38,879 nt of DNA from Gammaproteobacteria bacterium (lineage in GTDB: Bacteria > Pseudomonadota > Gammaproteobacteria > Ga0077536). Position numbers and translations under genes: made by a program. How positions within the stretch are numbered: position 1 is the stretch's first letter; the number at the start of each line of letters is the position of its first letter. Below are positions 1 to 8,582 of this stretch, one piece after another. A model generated the notes under the pieces. The model was not told the DNA's origin, made no database searches, and saw only the letters and a program-made list of their open reading frames with translations. The stretch is taken from assembly GCA_030429865.1 (NCBI GenBank), contig JAUIFX010000021.1:1-38879 (forward strand), in the 5' to 3' direction.

Positions 1-303
1 ATGGGATTCTCGTTCCACATCACCACGATCTACGCCGGCACCGAGACCGAGATGTGGTACAAGAACCACCTCGAAGCGGTCTATTGCATCAGTGGCCGCG
101 GCAAGCTCAAGAGTCTTGCCGACGGCACTGTCTACGACATCTTCCCGGGCCAGATGTACGCGCTCAACGAGCACGATCACCACGTACTGCACGCCGAGAC
201 GGAGCTCGAACTGGCCTGTGTCTTCAACCCCCCGCTATACGGCAACGAAGTCCACGACGAGTCCGGCGCTTACCCCGAGACTGCCGACGTCGTGGCGGGT
301 TGA
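1..303 (+). CDS. ectC: L-ectoine synthase, 5'-truncated by the window edge
   Basis: EctC closes N-gamma-acetyl-diaminobutyrate to the cytoplasmic osmoprotectant ectoine. The 100 visible residues are the cupin core and C-terminus; the family is about 130 residues, so roughly 30 N-terminal residues lie outside the window and the ATG at base 1 is an internal Met. The FSFHIT strand, EAVYCI and the YALNEHDHH segment are typical. Glu25, Tyr53 and His61 of the fragment have the spacing of the known iron ligands (Glu57, Tyr85, His93 in characterised EctC). It ends 22 bases before ectD, so the two are probably co-transcribed, with ectA and ectB expected upstream. Confidence 0.95.
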   Translation: MGFSFHITTIYAGTETEMWYKNHLEAVYCISGRGKLKSLADGTVYDIFPGQMYALNEHDHHVLHAETELELACVFNPPLYGNEVHDESGAYPETADVVAG

Positions 304-325
304 AGCCCAATCACGGAGGTAACCC

Positions 326-1222
326 ATGTCCCAAGCCGAAACCGCAGTCGACGTCTACCCGTCGCGCGACAGCAGCCAACCGCGCATGAGCCCGCGGCTC
401 GATCCGGTCGTATGGGCCAGCGATCGCAGCCGGGCGCCGATCAGCGAGGCGGAAGTCGCGCATTACGAGGAGAACGGCTATCTCATTCTCCAGGACGTCT
501 TCGATGCCGCCGAGCTCGGCCGCCTCATGGCCGCGGCGGACAGCGCCATGGCGCGCGAGAACATCGCGCCCGAGACCATCATCGAGGAGCCCGAGAGCAA
601 GGCCGTTCGCTCGGTGTTCGAGATACACCGTCAGCACGACACCTTCGCCGCGCTGATGAAGGACACGCGCCCCGCCGACGTGGCGCGTTTCCTGCTAGAC
701 GACGAGGTCTACATCCACCAGTCGCGGCTCAACTACAAGCCCGGCTTCGAAGGCAAGGACTTCTGGTGGCATTCGGACTTCGAGACCTGGCACATCGAGG
801 ACGGCATGCCGCGCATGCGCGCGCTCAGCATGTCCCTGATGCTGACCGACAACCTGGTCTCGAACGGCCCGCTGATGCTGATCAACGGCTCGCACAAGCA
901 CTATGTCGCCTGCGTCGGTGAGACACCGGCCGAGCACTACAAGGCTTCCCTGCGCAAGCAGGAGTACGGCGTTCCGGACCACGAAAGCATCCGCAAGCTC
1001 AGCGAAGAACGCGGCATCCGCGCGGCGCTGGCGCGCGCCGGCAGCGTGGTGGTCTTCGACTGCAACATCCTGCACGGTTCGGCGAGCAATATCTCGCCGT
1101 ACCCGCGCAGCAACGTGTTCTTCGTCTACAACAGCATGCACAACCAGTGCGTCGAGCCGTTCAGCGGTCAACCGCCGCGGCCTCAGCACATTGCCAACCG
1201 CGCCTTCGTGGAGCCGGTCTGA
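326..1222 (+). CDS. ectD: Ectoine 5-hydroxylase
   Basis: This 298-residue enzyme is a non-haem Fe(II)/2-oxoglutarate dioxygenase that converts ectoine to 5-hydroxyectoine. The family signature WHSDFETWHIEDGMPRMR is present, with His149, Asp151 and His250 as the expected facial-triad iron ligands. The length matches known EctD proteins (about 300). The ATG start has a GGAGGT ribosome site six bases upstream. It follows ectC directly, as in many ectABCD operons; the aspartokinase gene that sometimes follows is absent, and a transporter comes next instead. The call is firm from motif and context together. Confidence 0.96.
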   Translation: MSQAETAVDVYPSRDSSQPRMSPRLDPVVWASDRSRAPISEAEVAHYEENGYLILQDVFDAAELGRLMAAADSAMARENIAPETIIEEPESKAVRSVFEIHRQHDTFAALMKDTRPADVARFLLDDEVYIHQSRLNYKPGFEGKDFWWHSDFETWHIEDGMPRMRALSMSLMLTDNLVSNGPLMLINGSHKHYVACVGETPAEHYKASLRKQEYGVPDHESIRKLSEERGIRAALARAGSVVVFDCNILHGSASNISPYPRSNVFFVYNSMHNQCVEPFSGQPPRPQHIANRAFVEPV

Positions 1223-1278
1223 GTCACGGCGCCGCGCCGAGGCCATGCCGAACCTGCCCCGCGTCCTGCTGAGCCCAC

Positions 1279-2709
1279 GTGGTACTGACGAGCTTTGTCA
1301 CGTTCCTCGGGCTGTTCCTGCTCGTAGGCCTGTCGTCGGCGCGCCGGTCCCGACCGACGCGCCGCGACTACTACCTCGCGAGCCAGGACATCTCGCCGTT
1401 TGCCGCCGGTCTCTCGGCGGTGGCGACGAACAACAGCGGTTACATGTTCATCGGCGTGATCGGTTACACCTACGTGACCGGCCTCGCCGCGTTGTGGCTC
1501 ATGGTCGGCTGGATTGTGGGCGACATCGTCGCCTCACTGTTCATTCACCGGCGCCTGCGCGACGCCACGGGCGCGACCCACGAAACCACCTTTCTCGCCG
1601 TACTCTCCGGCTGGTACGGCAATAATTTCGGCCTGTTCCGGCGCATCGCCGCGCTGGTGACCATTATTTTTCTCGGTGCCTACGCCGCGGCCCAGATGGA
1701 CGCCGGCGGTAAAGCCCTGCACGCGATGTTCGGCTGGTCTGACGAGGCCGGCGCGGTCGCCGTGGGCATCATCGTCATCGCCTATTGCCTGGCCGGCGGC
1801 ATCCGCGCGTCGATCTGGACCGACGTCGCCCAGGCCAGCGTGATGCTTGTCGCCATGGCGGTGCTGCTGTTGACCGCGATTGACGACATGGGCGGACGCA
1901 GCGCCGCCTGGGCCGCACTCGACGCCATCCCCGGCTACATGGATCTCGCGCCACCGGCCGACAACCTGCTCGCGAGCGGCGGCATCGGCGTCGGACTGTT
2001 CGCCCTCGGCTGGTTGTTCGCGGGCTTCAGCGTGGCCGGGCAGCCGCACATCATGGTGCGTTTCATGGCGCTCGACAGCGCCACGCACATGCCGGCCGCG
2101 CGCATCGTCTACTACGTGTTCTTCACCTTGTTCTACGCCAGCGCGACCGGCGTCGGCCTGTTGTCGCGCATCTACCTGCCCGAACTCGAGAGCCTCGATC
2201 CGGAACTCGCGCTGCCGCGCATGGCCGACCAGCTGCTCGCCCCCGTATGGGTCGGGCTGATCCTCGCGGGCATTTTCGCGGCGACCATGTCGACTGCCGA
2301 TTCGCTGGTGCTGAGCTGCTCGTCCGCGCTCACCAACGACCTGCCGGCGCGCCCGGTGCAGAGCATGGTCGCGACCAAGGGCGCCACGGTCCTGTTCACG
2401 GTGTTTGCCGTGGTGCTCGCGATCACGGATCAGCAGAGCGTGTTCGATCTCGTCATCCTGGCCTGGTCCTGTCTCGCTTCCGCGTTCGCGCCGCTCGCGC
2501 TGATCTATGCCCTGCGCGGCAAGCCGAGCGAGTTCCAGGCGCTGCTGATGATGATCATGGGCGTGGGCACCGCGCTGTGGTGGCGCCACCAGGGCTGGCA
2601 CGACTTCATCTACGAAGGGATGCCGGGGATCCTCGCCGGTCTCGCGACCTACGTCCTGACCCAGGGCGCCTGGCGGGGCGCCGAGCGCGCCGCGCGCAGC
2701 CGCACCTGA
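1279..2709 (+). CDS. Sodium:solute symporter (SSS family, PutP-like)
   Basis: This 476-residue polytopic inner-membrane protein has about a dozen hydrophobic segments. The SSS signature appears as GGIRASIWTDVAQ, and the MSTADSLVLSCSSALTNDL stretch corresponds to the sodium-binding helix of PutP-type transporters. An in-frame stop at 1270-1272 leaves GTG at 1279 as the first usable start; its ribosome site is weak. It lies 56 bases after ectD in the same direction, so uptake of a compatible solute (proline, ectoine or a related compound) driven by sodium is a reasonable inference. The substrate cannot be read from sequence; other SSS substrates are possible. Confidence 0.85.
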   Translation: MVLTSFVTFLGLFLLVGLSSARRSRPTRRDYYLASQDISPFAAGLSAVATNNSGYMFIGVIGYTYVTGLAALWLMVGWIVGDIVASLFIHRRLRDATGATHETTFLAVLSGWYGNNFGLFRRIAALVTIIFLGAYAAAQMDAGGKALHAMFGWSDEAGAVAVGIIVIAYCLAGGIRASIWTDVAQASVMLVAMAVLLLTAIDDMGGRSAAWAALDAIPGYMDLAPPADNLLASGGIGVGLFALGWLFAGFSVAGQPHIMVRFMALDSATHMPAARIVYYVFFTLFYASATGVGLLSRIYLPELESLDPELALPRMADQLLAPVWVGLILAGIFAATMSTADSLVLSCSSALTNDLPARPVQSMVATKGATVLFTVFAVVLAITDQQSVFDLVILAWSCLASAFAPLALIYALRGKPSEFQALLMMIMGVGTALWWRHQGWHDFIYEGMPGILAGLATYVLTQGAWRGAERAARSRT

Positions 2710-2772
2710 GCCACGCGCCGCCGGTGCCCGCGCAGGCCGCCGCCAGCGCAGGCCATTCGGCCGGTTGCACGC

Positions 2773-3660
2773 TCAGCCGAAGATGTCGCCGGCCAGGGCC
2801 TCGAGTTCCGCCAGCACGTCGTCCTGCTGCCGCCCCATGATCCACAGCACCACGTTGTCCGCGCCGGCCTGCGCCGCGACATCGAGTTCGGCGCGCTTGC
2901 GGAAGCGGCCCTCCATGCAGAACAGCGTCACCTCCAGCGCGGCCGGGTCGCGTCCGACCTCGCGTGCGTGCCGGGCGATCGCGGCCTTGCCGTCGGCGAT
3001 CTCCTGCGGATCGTTGGAGACGGGCAGCCAACCGTCACCCCATTCCGCGACGCGCTTGAACACCAGCGGCGACCCGATCGAGCCGAGCAGGATCGGCGGA
3101 TGTGGCTGCTGAGCCGGGCGCGGCAGGCAGATCACCGGCGGGAAATCGTAGTACTTCCCGTGATGCTCGACGTATTCGCCACGCCACAGCTTCTTCATCG
3201 CCATGACGTTCTCTTTGGTCTGCGTCCAGCGATGCGCGAAATCCCCGCCCATGACGGTGCATTCCGCTTCGTTCCAACCTGCACCGATGCCGAAAATGAA
3301 ACGACCGTCCGAGTAGTGGTCGAGACTGGCCACTTCCTTGGCCGTGAGCAAGGGACTGCGTTCGGGAAGGAGCGAGATACCGGTGCCCAGCCGGATGGTC
3401 GACGTCACCGCGGCGGCCCGCGTCAGTGCGATGAACGGGTCGGGCATGCGATAGAGATAGGAGGGTGGCTTGCCGCTCGGCGGGTTGCCCGGATAGGCAT
3501 CGCAGGAGCCTTGCGGGATCACGGTGTGCTCGGGAACCCAGTAGGCGTAGAAGCCGAGTTCCTCGGCACGGCGCGCCACGACCGCCGGGTCGCCGGTCTG
3601 CTTGTCCACCAGGATATGGAACACCCCGATACCCATGCCCTTGTATCGCTTCGCGTTCAT
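2773..3660 (-). CDS. LLM-class flavin/F420-dependent oxidoreductase 1
   Basis: This 295-residue TIM-barrel enzyme belongs to the luciferase-like monooxygenase superfamily, which uses reduced FMN or coenzyme F420. Family features are the N-terminal GVFHILVD strand, AEELGFYAYWVPEH, the LDHYSDGRFIFGIGAGWN motif and QPHPPILLGS. The open frame runs further upstream, but ATG at 3658-3660 (MNAKRYKG) is preferred because GAGGGAGG lies seven bases before it and homology begins there. It is divergent from the next LLM gene, with a shared 236-base upstream region. The substrate is unknown; it resembles the 'probable F420-dependent' subfamily, but cofactor choice is not provable here. Confidence 0.85.
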   Translation of the reverse strand: MNAKRYKGMGIGVFHILVDKQTGDPAVVARRAEELGFYAYWVPEHTVIPQGSCDAYPGNPPSGKPPSYLYRMPDPFIALTRAAAVTSTIRLGTGISLLPERSPLLTAKEVASLDHYSDGRFIFGIGAGWNEAECTVMGGDFAHRWTQTKENVMAMKKLWRGEYVEHHGKYYDFPPVICLPRPAQQPHPPILLGSIGSPLVFKRVAEWGDGWLPVSNDPQEIADGKAAIARHAREVGRDPAALEVTLFCMEGRFRKRAELDVAAQAGADNVVLWIMGRQQDDVLAELEALAGDIFG

Positions 3661-3833
3661 GTCGTCGACCTCCCTCGATGACGCCCGCAGAGGAATCGCA
3701 GCGGTGCCCGGATTGCACGATGCGCGGGCGTCGATTGCAAGCCGGGCAGGGCACTGGCCTCGCGAGCACGGCCCCGCCGCGAACGGCCGGCGCAGGCGTG
3801 AGCCTGGTCCCGTCCCGGCCGCCGCCGCATTTC

Positions 3834-3862
3834 TTGACACTGCCCATGCCGGCACATTAGGT
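3834..3862 (+). promoter_or_regulatory. Candidate promoter for the plus-strand LLM cluster
   Basis: A perfect -35 hexamer TTGACA sits at 3834-3839, 58 bases before the LLM gene that starts at 3897. The -10 region at the right distance (TTAGGT or TAGGTT near 3857-3863) is a poor match to TATAAT. The good -35 box and correct placement support it; the weak -10 suggests it may need an activator. Confidence 0.35.
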
Positions 3863-3896
3863 TCCGGGGCAGTACCAGCCTTGCGAGGGGAGACGC

Positions 3897-5003
3897 ATGA
3901 AACTCGGCTACTTCATGATGCCTTTGGATCATATCGATCGCGACTACCATCAGACCCTGCAGGAAGACGTCGAGGCCGTAATCCACGCCGACGCACTCGG
4001 CTTCTCCGAGGCCTGGGTCGGGGAACACTATTCCTCGGCCGTCGAGCAGATCACCTCGCCGCTGATGTTTCATGCCAATCTGATCAGCCGCACCAGGCAG
4101 ATCAAGCTCGCCACCGGCGTGATGTGCCTGCCGCAGTACCACCCGGCAGTGCAGGCCGGCCAGGCGGCGATGTTCGACCACCTGAGCGAAGGCCGCTTCA
4201 TCATGGGCGTCGGTCCCGGCGGCCTGCTGTCCGACTTCGAGCTGTTCGGCGTTCTCGACCAGGATCGCATGGCGATGATGGAAGAAGCGCTCGACATGAT
4301 TCTCGCGCTGTGGGCCAACGACCCACCCTACAAGCTGAGCGGGAAGTATTGGAACATCGACATGAAGGAGTGGACCCACCACGACATCAAGCTCGGCTAC
4401 GTTCCCAAGCCGCTGCAGCAACCGCACCCGCCGATTGCCATCTCGGCGATGAGCCCGCATTCGGGCTCGCTGCGCTTCGCCGGCCGCCGCGGTTATATCC
4501 CGGTCACCGCCAACTTCATCGCCACCTGGTCGGCGGCGACGCACTGGCCGGCCTACTGCGCCGGGGCGGAAGAGGGCGGGCAGACGCCGGATCCGGCCAA
4601 CTGGCGCGTCGCGCGCAGCATCTACGTGGCCGACAGCGACGCCGAGGCGGAGGCCTTCGTGAAAACGCCTGGCGGCGCCTACGATTACTACTACGAGTAC
4701 CTCTTCCATATCTTCGACCGTTCCAATTTCAAGGCACCTTTCGTCGCCCATGCCGGGGATGACCCGGACGCCCTGACCCACGAGGCCGTGCGCGATGCCT
4801 GCGTCATCCATGGCAGCCCGGAAACGGTGGCGGAGAAGATCCTCGAACTCCGCGACACGATCGGAGACTTCGGCACGCTGGTCTACGCCGCCCATGACTG
4901 GGTTGACAAGGCGCGCATGAAGAACTCGATGCGCCTGATGGCCGAAGAAGTCATGCCGCGCATCAACCGCGCCATCGACGGGCAGCTGGCATCGGCCGGC
5001 TGA
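3897..5003 (+). CDS. LLM-class oxidoreductase 2 (LimB/monooxygenase-like)
   Basis: This 368-residue luciferase-like protein is longer than its neighbours and resembles the subgroup that includes limonene-type and other flavin monooxygenases. It has MKLGYFMMPLD at the N-terminus, EAWVGEHYS, a FDHLSEGRFIMGVGPGG motif and PLQQPHPPIAIS. A GAGGGGAGA ribosome site precedes the ATG. It is probably the first gene of a three-gene run with LLM 3 (48-base gap) and LLM 4. If it is a true monooxygenase it would need FMNH2 from a flavin reductase, and none is encoded in the window. The substrate is unknown. Confidence 0.85.
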   Translation: MKLGYFMMPLDHIDRDYHQTLQEDVEAVIHADALGFSEAWVGEHYSSAVEQITSPLMFHANLISRTRQIKLATGVMCLPQYHPAVQAGQAAMFDHLSEGRFIMGVGPGGLLSDFELFGVLDQDRMAMMEEALDMILALWANDPPYKLSGKYWNIDMKEWTHHDIKLGYVPKPLQQPHPPIAISAMSPHSGSLRFAGRRGYIPVTANFIATWSAATHWPAYCAGAEEGGQTPDPANWRVARSIYVADSDAEAEAFVKTPGGAYDYYYEYLFHIFDRSNFKAPFVAHAGDDPDALTHEAVRDACVIHGSPETVAEKILELRDTIGDFGTLVYAAHDWVDKARMKNSMRLMAEEVMPRINRAIDGQLASAG

Positions 5004-5051
5004 ACGAACGTTACCGGCACATCCTGCCCGAACCGAGGAGAACATTTCGAC

Positions 5052-6065
5052 GTGAGCAACAAGAAACTGCGCTTTGGTCTGTGGTACGACTTTCGCAATC
5101 CGCCGCAGTGGCAGCGCGACAACACCGAGCTCTACCACGCCTGCTTCGACCAGATCGTGCGCGCCGAAGAACTCGGCTTCGACGACATCTGGCTCTCCGA
5201 GCACCATTTTCTCGAGGACTGCTACTCGCCCTCGATGCTCGCCATCGGCTGTGCCATCGCCACGCGCACGAAGAAGGTCGACATCGGTACGAGCGTGCTG
5301 CTCTTGCCGTTGCACGACCCGGTCCGCGTCGCCGAGGACGCGGCCACGCTCGACGTCATCTCGGGCGGCCGCCTGCAGCTCGGCATGGGTGTGGGCTACA
5401 AGGTCGAGGAACTCAAGGCCTGGGGCGTGAGCCCGAAATCCCGCGGCCGGCGCATGGACGAAGGCATCGAGATCATTCAGCGCCTGTTTGCCGGCGAACG
5501 TTTCAGCTTCGAAGGCAAGTATCACAACTACGAGGACATCCAGCTGCGCCCGCTGCCGGTGCAGAAGAAGCCCAAGCTGTGGATCGCGGGCTTCAGCGAG
5601 GTGGCCGTGCGCCGCGCCGCGCGCGTCGGCGCCGGTTATATTGCGATAGGCCCCGTCGGCCCGTTCACCAAGATCTACCGCGAGACCTTCGACAGCGCCG
5701 GGCACGATCCGGCCGACGCCCAGATCGCGGCGGGTTATGCCTGGCTGCACGTGTCGAAGGATCCGGAAAAGCGTTGGAAAGAAGCGGTCGAACATCTCGC
5801 CTACCAGCAGAACGAGTACGGCAAGTGGTTCTCCGCGGCCGGCATGGACTTCATCAAGCCGGTCGAGGCGACGCGCCAGTCGATCGAGGGCAACGAGTGC
5901 TACATCGTCAGCCCCGAGCAGGCGATCGAGATGATCCGCAAGTACGTCGATGCCACGACCTGCGATCGCTTCTACACCTGGGCGGTGCCGCCGGGCCTGC
6001 ACCCGAGCTGGAGCGACGAGCACATCGAGCTGATGACCAAGGAAGTCATCCCGGCGTTCCGTTGA
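5052..6065 (+). CDS. LLM-class flavin/F420-dependent oxidoreductase 3
   Basis: This 337-residue luciferase-like TIM-barrel protein starts at GTG 5052 after a GAGGAG ribosome site. Recognisable elements are LRFGLWYDFRNP, AEELGFDDIWLSEHH, LDVISGGRLQLGMGVGYK and KKPKLWIAG. It sits between LLM 2 and LLM 4, with only 13 bases to the latter, so the three are almost certainly one transcript. The paralogues differ strongly from one another, which argues for distinct substrates or steps rather than a recent tandem duplication. Nothing in the sequence fixes FMN versus F420 or the substrate. Confidence 0.84.
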   Translation: MSNKKLRFGLWYDFRNPPQWQRDNTELYHACFDQIVRAEELGFDDIWLSEHHFLEDCYSPSMLAIGCAIATRTKKVDIGTSVLLLPLHDPVRVAEDAATLDVISGGRLQLGMGVGYKVEELKAWGVSPKSRGRRMDEGIEIIQRLFAGERFSFEGKYHNYEDIQLRPLPVQKKPKLWIAGFSEVAVRRAARVGAGYIAIGPVGPFTKIYRETFDSAGHDPADAQIAAGYAWLHVSKDPEKRWKEAVEHLAYQQNEYGKWFSAAGMDFIKPVEATRQSIEGNECYIVSPEQAIEMIRKYVDATTCDRFYTWAVPPGLHPSWSDEHIELMTKEVIPAFR

Positions 6066-6078
6066 GGGGGCTCCAGCG

Positions 6079-6969
6079 ATGAAAGCGGCGCTGAGCCTGT
6101 TGCAGTGGACGGAGGGCACGGCGGGACCGGACCTGGTCCGCCATGCCCGCCGCATCGAGGAACTCGGCTACCACGAGTTGTGGCTACCCGAGATCTGTGG
6201 GCGCGAACCGCTCTCGACGGCCGGCTACCTGCTCGGCCGCACCGAGCGGCTCAACGTGTCGAGCGGTATCGCGAACGTCTACGTGCGCGACGCGGATTGC
6301 GCGGCGCAGACCGCCAACGGCCTCGCCGAGCTGTCCGGTGGGCGCTTCCGTCTCGGGCTCGGCGTCTCGCACCCGGTGCTGGTCGAGCCACGTGGCCACC
6401 AGTGGGTGGCGCCGGTGCGCAAGATGCGCACCTACCTCGAACGGTTGCACGCGGCCCCCATCGAGAGCCCGCGTGCAGCGCACGCGGCGCCGGTGATCGT
6501 CGCCGGCCACGGCAAGGGGCTGGTCCGCGTCGCGCGTGAACTCGGTGACGGCTCTTTCCTGTTCCTGCAGCCGCTCGCCGCGGTGCGCATGGCGCGCGAG
6601 CTGCTCGGCCCGGACAAGGAACTGCATGTCGCGGTGCGCTGCGTGCTCGACAGTGACGCCACGCGCGCCCGCGAACTCGCGCGGCGCGCGTGCGCGTTCT
6701 ACATTTCCCTGCCCGCTTACCATGCACGCTGGACGGAGCTGGGATTCGATGAGAGCGACTGGCGCGACGGCGGCAGCGATCGGCTGGTCGATGCCATTTG
6801 CGCATGGGGCGACGCGGCGCTGCTGCGCGAGAAGCTCGCGGCCTTTGCCACGGCCGGTGCCACCCACGTCGTGCTCTATCCCTGCAACCCGGACGAGGAC
6901 TATCGCCCGGACAGCGCGATGTCGACGCACTGGAACTGGCCGTTGCTCGAAGCGCTCGCACCGGGCTGA
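6079..6969 (+). CDS. LLM-class flavin/F420-dependent oxidoreductase 4
   Basis: This 296-residue member of the luciferase-like superfamily is one of the shortest here. It shows the N-terminal barrel strand LSLLQWTEG, IEELGYHELWLPEI, LAELSGGRFRLGLGVSHP and VIVAGHGKG. A GAGGGGG ribosome site lies in the 13-base gap after LLM 3, consistent with the last gene of the cluster. The compact size and the ELGYHELWLPE motif recall the 'probable F420-dependent oxidoreductase' families defined mostly in actinobacteria. Substrate and reaction are unknown. Confidence 0.82.
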   Translation: MKAALSLLQWTEGTAGPDLVRHARRIEELGYHELWLPEICGREPLSTAGYLLGRTERLNVSSGIANVYVRDADCAAQTANGLAELSGGRFRLGLGVSHPVLVEPRGHQWVAPVRKMRTYLERLHAAPIESPRAAHAAPVIVAGHGKGLVRVARELGDGSFLFLQPLAAVRMARELLGPDKELHVAVRCVLDSDATRARELARRACAFYISLPAYHARWTELGFDESDWRDGGSDRLVDAICAWGDAALLREKLAAFATAGATHVVLYPCNPDEDYRPDSAMSTHWNWPLLEALAPG

Positions 6970-7021
6970 GCCCCGTCCTGCGGCGCCGGTCACAGCGCCG
7001 GGCAGCAAGCACCGCTGGCAG

Positions 7022-7049
7022 TTGAACTCGCCGCCGGGCAGGTTATAGT
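7022..7049 (+). promoter_or_regulatory. Candidate sigma-70 promoter of the SH3/M48 pair
   Basis: The -35 box TTGAAC (7022-7027, four of six consensus bases) is separated by 16 bases from the -10 box TATAGT (7044-7049, five of six). The ATG of the downstream gene is 32 bases after the -10 box, leaving a short leader. This is one of the better promoter-like sequences in the window. Confidence 0.55.
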
Positions 7050-7080
7050 CCCGCGGCATCGACCGCCGGACACGATTCCC

Positions 7081-7665
7081 ATGCCAAGACCTTCCGCACT
7101 GATTCCCGTCACGCTGTGCGCCGCGCTGCTCGTTGCGAGCCTGTCCGGCGCGTTCGCCGGCGCCGGCGTCGCCGAACACGGCACGCTGCTGCGCGACAGC
7201 GCGCTGGTCGCGAGCCCCGGTGGCGCCGAGATCCGCCGCCTCGCGGCGGGTACGTCCATCGAGGTGCACGGCCGTCAGGGCCTGTGGCTGCTGGTCACGG
7301 CGCCGGCGGCGGACGAGGCCACGCGCGGCTGGACCCGGCTGACGGCCGTGCGTCTGGGTGGAGAAGCCGGCGCGAGCACGGCGAGCACACCGTCCGAGAG
7401 CGGGTTTGCCCGCTTTTCCCGTTCGATCACCGGCCTGCTCGGCGGATTGCGCGGGCGCGAGACGCGCACGGCGCACGCGACCATCGGGATCCGCGGCCTG
7501 ACGCCGGGCGAGCTGCGTACCGCGCATCACGATGCCGCGGCCCTGGCCACGGTATCCGCGCTGCGCGCTTCGCGCGAGGAGGCGGAGCTGTTCGCGCGCG
7601 CGGGCGGACTGGAAGCGCGAGCGGTCGGCGAACTGGCCGCACCGGCCGCGGGAGTGGCACGGTGA
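7081..7665 (+). CDS. Secreted bacterial SH3-like domain protein
   Basis: The protein has 194 residues. Residues 1 to about 27 form a signal peptide (MPRPS, hydrophobic core, cleavage near AFAG). Residues of about 35 to 95 look like a bacterial SH3 domain (LLRDSALVASPGG, RLAAGTSIEVHGRQGLWLLV, GWTRLTAVRL). The C-terminal part (IGIRGLTPGELRTAHHDAAAL, then a helical EEAELFARAGGLEARAVGELA stretch) matches no domain I can name. Its stop overlaps the GTG of the M48 protease gene by four bases, so the two are translationally coupled and probably act together in the periplasm or at the envelope. The exact role is unknown; a protease adaptor or substrate-binding partner is possible. Confidence 0.7.
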   Translation: MPRPSALIPVTLCAALLVASLSGAFAGAGVAEHGTLLRDSALVASPGGAEIRRLAAGTSIEVHGRQGLWLLVTAPAADEATRGWTRLTAVRLGGEAGASTASTPSESGFARFSRSITGLLGGLRGRETRTAHATIGIRGLTPGELRTAHHDAAALATVSALRASREEAELFARAGGLEARAVGELAAPAAGVAR

Positions 7666-8567
7666 GCGCGCGGCGCGTGGCCGCAGGACTCGTGCAGGAT
7701 GCCGCGCTGGTGCTCACGCTGCTGGTCACGATGCCCGCCGCGGCGTTCGATTTCGGCAACCTGCTCGACAAGGTCAAGGAAGCCGATGTCTCGCGCATCG
7801 TCGATGTCGGCAAGCGGCTCGTCGATGCCACGCGCGAGATGAGCGAAGCCGAGGAGGTGCAACTCGGCGGCGATCTCGCCGGCCGCCTGCTCGGCGCCAT
7901 GCCGCCGCTCGCCGATCCGCAAGCGCAAACCTACATCAACCGCCTCGGCCGCTGGCTGACGCTGCAGACCTCGCGCCCGGACCTGCCGTGGCACTTCGCG
8001 ATCGTGCGCAGCGACAGCCTGGGTGCTTTCGCCACGCCCGGCGGCTACGTTTTCGTCACCACCGGGCTCGTCGCGCTGATGCGCGACGAAAGCGAACTCG
8101 CCGGCGTGCTCGCGCACGAGATATCGCATGTCGTCGAGCGTCACCACGTCCACGCGGTGATGAGCAAGGCGCGCGCCGGCCTTGCCCGCGACGTCGTCGC
8201 CGACATCGCTGCCGATTACACCAAGGGCAACCCGATGGTCACCCGCGCCGTGCTCGAAGGTGGCATGAACGTCTACGCGAGCGGACTCGACCAGGAGGAC
8301 GAGTTCGCCGCCGACCGGGCCGGTGCCGTCATCGCGGCGCGTGCCGGCTACGATCCCTTCGGCCTGCTGATGCTGCTCAACACGCTCGATGCGCTCGATC
8401 CCGCCGAGCCGCGCGCCGCGCTGCTGTTCGCCACCCATCCCGATACGCGCGAGCGGATCGAGCAGCTCGGCGCCGCCAGCGCCGCCCTCGACGGAGACTA
8501 CGTCTCGCTGCTGAGCGACCCGGCACGCTTCGAACAGGCGCGCGCCGCCATCACCGCGGCGCCCTGA
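7662..8567 (+). CDS. M48-family metalloprotease, periplasmic
   Basis: The open frame extends upstream, but GTG at 7662 is chosen because it overlaps the preceding stop (GTGA) and gives a sensible N-terminal signal segment (residues 1-28, ending PAAA). The resulting protein has 301 residues. The zinc motif HEISH is at 152-156, and the third ligand is probably Glu214 in EDEFAADRAG, the usual M48 arrangement. There are no extra membrane helices as in HtpX, so it resembles the LoiP/BepA-like secreted group involved in envelope quality control. Coupling to the SH3-like protein suggests a paired function. It converges with the next gene, with only 15 bases between stops. Confidence 0.88.
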   Translation: MSARRVAAGLVQDAALVLTLLVTMPAAAFDFGNLLDKVKEADVSRIVDVGKRLVDATREMSEAEEVQLGGDLAGRLLGAMPPLADPQAQTYINRLGRWLTLQTSRPDLPWHFAIVRSDSLGAFATPGGYVFVTTGLVALMRDESELAGVLAHEISHVVERHHVHAVMSKARAGLARDVVADIAADYTKGNPMVTRAVLEGGMNVYASGLDQEDEFAADRAGAVIAARAGYDPFGLLMLLNTLDALDPAEPRAALLFATHPDTRERIEQLGAASAALDGDYVSLLSDPARFEQARAAITAAP

Positions 8568-8582
8568 TACGAGCGGCCACCG

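Noticed and set aside
1-303. ATG at base 1 as the true ectC start
   Set aside because: The family has about 30 more N-terminal residues; this Met is internal and the gene is cut by the window edge.
3657-6155. Long minus-strand open frame (832 codons) opposite the LLM cluster
   Set aside because: It mirrors well-supported LLM genes with ribosome sites, has low-complexity Arg/His/Val-rich translation and no family motif; typical of antisense frames in GC-rich DNA.
6978-7002. Hairpin CGGCGC/GCGCCG after LLM 4 as an intrinsic terminator
   Set aside because: Short stem with an eight-base loop and no T-tract; such pairs are common by chance at this GC content.
7116-7661. N-terminal extension of the M48 protease
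   Set aside because: It would be out of frame over the SH3-like gene and Arg-rich; the GTG at 7662 gives a signal peptide and the typical overlapping start.
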